NCBI RefSeq assembly: GCF_003987495.1
Contig: NZ_NGJU01000013.1
Location: 1-64,000 of the forward strand
Origin: Vagococcus salmoninarum
GTDB taxonomy: Bacteria; Bacillota; Bacilli; Lactobacillales; Vagococcaceae
Length of the DNA: 64,000 bases
Reading direction: 5' to 3'
The notes beneath the pieces were generated by a model. The model was not told where the DNA came from, did no database searches, and saw only the letters and a list, made by a program, of their open reading frames with translations. Of the stretch, positions 62,180 to 64,000 are shown piece after piece. The position numbers and the translations under genes were made by a program. Within the stretch, counting starts at the first letter, position 1; each line of letters begins with the position of its first letter.

Positions 62180-63253
62180 TTATTCCCCTATTCTTTTTTC
62201 AGTTTTAACATCAAAAATCACACAATTAGTAAAATCAATTTCAAGCTTGAGTCTCTCATCTAAAGGATAAAGAGGTGGCCCTTGCTTACGCACAGTCAAC
62301 TTCAAACCGCTATCGTTTTTTAAATAATACAACGTTTCTTGACCTAAGTAATCAAAGTCAACTAAGTCAAAAGGCAGTCCTTGACTGCTCCTTGTAAAGT
62401 TAATATTTTCACAACGTACTCCAAATAAAAAAGCTCCTGGCTTTAGTTGGCGAGCTCTAGGAAGTTGCCCCCACTGTCTATCTGCTACAAAGACTTGCCC
62501 ACCTTCAGTCTGGCCTCGAAAAATATTCATGGCTGGTTTGCCGATAAAGCGCGCCACAAACGTATCTGCTGGTTGTTCATAGACTTCTTGTGGTGTGCCA
62601 ATTTGATGAATCTCTCCCTGATTTAAAACAATGATCCGATCAGCCATAGTCATGGCTTCATCTTGGGCGTGGGTCACGTATAAGATCGTTGTTTGTAACT
62701 CTCGGTGAAGTTTAATAATTTCTTGACTCGTTTGCTGCCGTAAACTACTGTCTAAATTAGACAAAGGCTCATCCATTAAAAATAGTTTTGGCCGTCTCAC
62801 AATCGCTCGACCTAAGGCGACACGTTGTTTCTGACCGCCGGAAAGTTCCCGGGGGTACTTACTTAAACTATCGGTTAAGCCTAATAGCTCTGCGACTGTA
62901 GTGACTTGCTCACGAATCTTAGCTTTCGATTCTTTGCGAATTTTGAGCCCAAAACTTAAGTTATCATAAGTGGTTAAATGGGGTAACAAGGCATAGTTTT
63001 GAAAAACCATCGCCACATCCCGCTCTTTTGGCGATAGCTGATTGACTTTTTGTTGATCAATCCAAATTTCACCACTGTCTGCCCCTTCAAAGCCACAAAT
63101 CACATCTAAAATCGTTGTTTTGCCACTGCCACTAGGACCAACTAAAGCGACAAACTCACCTTCTTTTAAACTAAAATCAAGATTAGTTAAGACTTTTTCC
63201 GAAGTGTTATATGATTTATTGACTTCTTTTAAGACAATATAATTATTATTCAT
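62180..63253 (-). CDS. ABC transporter ATP-binding protein (MalK/PotA type)
   Basis: 357-residue ATPase: Walker A GPSGSGKTT (about 38-46), Q-loop MVFQNYALLP, signature LSGGQKQRVALGRAIVRRP (about 135) and Walker B LFLMDEPLSNLDSSLR. A C-terminal regulatory OB/TOBE region (from about 240) is typical of sugar, polyamine and phosphonate importers. AAAGGAG precedes the ATG. It is the first gene of the six-gene operon and is divergent from mvaS across a 235-base region. Confidence 0.93.
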   Translation of the reverse strand: MNNNYIVLKEVNKSYNTSEKVLTNLDFSLKEGEFVALVGPSGSGKTTILDVICGFEGADSGEIWIDQQKVNQLSPKERDVAMVFQNYALLPHLTTYDNLSFGLKIRKESKAKIREQVTTVAELLGLTDSLSKYPRELSGGQKQRVALGRAIVRRPKLFLMDEPLSNLDSSLRQQTSQEIIKLHRELQTTILYVTHAQDEAMTMADRIIVLNQGEIHQIGTPQEVYEQPADTFVARFIGKPAMNIFRGQTEGGQVFVADRQWGQLPRARQLKPGAFLFGVRCENINFTRSSQGLPFDLVDFDYLGQETLYYLKNDSGLKLTVRKQGPPLYPLDERLKLEIDFTNCVIFDVKTEKRIGE

Positions 63254-63423
63254 TCGTTGCTCCTTTCACAAAAAGCTCCCTTGTAATTATACACTAATTC
63301 CCTTTATTTATCGTTCATTATTAGCGATTTTTTTGATTTTCAGCTCTTTCACAGTGTTGAGTTTTAAAGAATAATTAAATTATTTTTGGAAAATGACTTA
63401 TTACTTAAACTTGTGGTAAACTC

Positions 63424-63429
63424 TATAAT
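63424..63429 (+). promoter_or_regulatory. -10 box of mvaS
   Basis: Perfect TATAAT, 60 bases before the GTG start; TTACTT at 17 bases is a weak -35. The rest of the 63254-63488 divergent region is A/T-rich and shows no clear dyad. Confidence 0.5.
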
Positions 63430-63488
63430 GATAACCGATGAACTTGTCGTATTTTATAGATAAATAACTTAAGAAAGTAGTGAACTTT

Positions 63489-64000
63489 GTGAATATTGGT
63501 ATTGATAAAATTAACTTTTTCACCCCTAATTTATATGTCGACTTAATTACTTTAGCTGAAGCTCGGGGAATTGATCCAGATAAATTTACAGTTGGCATTG
63601 GCCAAAATCAAATGTCCGTTAATCCTGTCACCCAAGATGCGGTCTCGATGGGAGCAAATGCGGCTTTACCGATTCTTTCTGAAGCTGACGCTGAATTAAT
63701 CGACTTAGTTATTTTAGGTACTGAGTCTGGTGTTGATTATTCTAAGTCCGGAGCAGTCTTTATTCATCAATTATTAGGCATCCAACCTTTTGCTCGTTCA
63801 ATCGAAATTAAACAAGCTTGTTACGGCGCCACTGCTGGGCTAATGATGGCTCGGGAATATATCAAAGCTCACCCAGAGCGAAAAGTCTTAGTCATCGGCT
63901 CAGATGTCGCCCGTTATGGCTTAGCAACAGCTGGAGAAGTCACTCAAGGTGCTGGGGCTGTTGCGATGATCATTACTAAAGATCCGCAAATTTTAATTTT
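63489..64000 (+). CDS. mvaS: Hydroxymethylglutaryl-CoA synthase (partial, 5' end)
   Basis: The first 170 codons of HMG-CoA synthase, the mevalonate-pathway enzyme that condenses acetoacetyl-CoA and acetyl-CoA. Visible marks are NIGIDKINFFTPNLYVDL at the start, VGIGQNQMSV near 38, the catalytic Glu-type segment ALPILSEAD, and KQACYGATAG with the acyl-carrying Cys near 111. The frame runs off the window. The GTG at 63489 gives the usual MvaS N-terminus; an in-frame GTG three codons earlier is also possible. Isoprenoid supply beside a UbiA prenyltransferase operon may not be chance. Confidence 0.94.
   Translation, partial: MNIGIDKINFFTPNLYVDLITLAEARGIDPDKFTVGIGQNQMSVNPVTQDAVSMGANAALPILSEADAELIDLVILGTESGVDYSKSGAVFIHQLLGIQPFARSIEIKQACYGATAGLMMAREYIKAHPERKVLVIGSDVARYGLATAGEVTQGAGAVAMIITKDPQILI

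Overview
The window is low-GC Firmicutes DNA. Its gene content points to a member of the Lactobacillales close to Vagococcus or Enterococcus. The evidence is a split Enterococcus-type citrate/oxaloacetate decarboxylase locus, CoiA, RNase J2, a CIRCE-controlled groESL operon, a YdiF-Rex pair, a YtoI-NrnA pair and a mevalonate-pathway HMG-CoA synthase. The genus is an inference from gene content, not from a search. I saw no rRNA, tRNA, CRISPR array, prophage or insertion sequence.

Layout. Positions 1-7,600 hold chromosomal housekeeping genes: PepF, CoiA, a purine permease behind a possible attenuator, a YeiH exporter with its divergent LysR regulator, and a TIM-barrel protein. Positions 7,600-14,400 are more accessory: a secreted nuclease, a modular non-coding repeat (copy A), a peptide-receptor-like regulator, a WYL regulator operon and small membrane proteins. 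One of those membrane genes carries a homopolymer frameshift, and another seems to lack a normal start codon. groESL lies at 14,500-16,600.

Positions 17,300-33,200 form a citrate fermentation island. A DUF1446/DUF4387 pair is divergent from a LysR regulator, which is followed by a CitO-like GntR activator and citG. On the opposite strand are citM1-oadA-oadH-oadD-oadB-citX, then citCDEF, then a second near-identical transporter gene, citM2. Together these would import citrate, split it to acetate and oxaloacetate, and decarboxylate oxaloacetate to pyruvate with a Na+-pumping membrane complex. The citC and citM2 promoters share a 24-base motif (21 of 24 identical) placed exactly 32 bases upstream of a TATGAT -10 box. 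I read this as the site of the local activator. citM2 also has an unusually long leader with structure potential.

Positions 33,200-56,550 are mostly core genes: Rex, the ABC-F protein YdiF, a YdcF-like protein, NrnA and YtoI, a drug exporter, RNase J2, DapA and Asd, an ABC exporter, a lipoprotein and secreted-protein pair, a HAD phosphatase, DUF1846, an amino acid exchanger, a proline iminopeptidase, and a DUF1538 membrane protein coupled to a double PII-like protein. Repeat copy B follows, in inverted orientation to copy A and 48 kb away.

The last 6.5 kb is a six-gene operon with overlapping reading frames. It encodes a full ABC importer (ATPase, lipoprotein, two permeases) fused by translational coupling to a UbiA-family prenyltransferase and a cytosolic SsuA/THI5-fold protein. 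It is divergent from mvaS, which runs off the end of the window. This operon and the modular repeat are the best candidates here for something undescribed.
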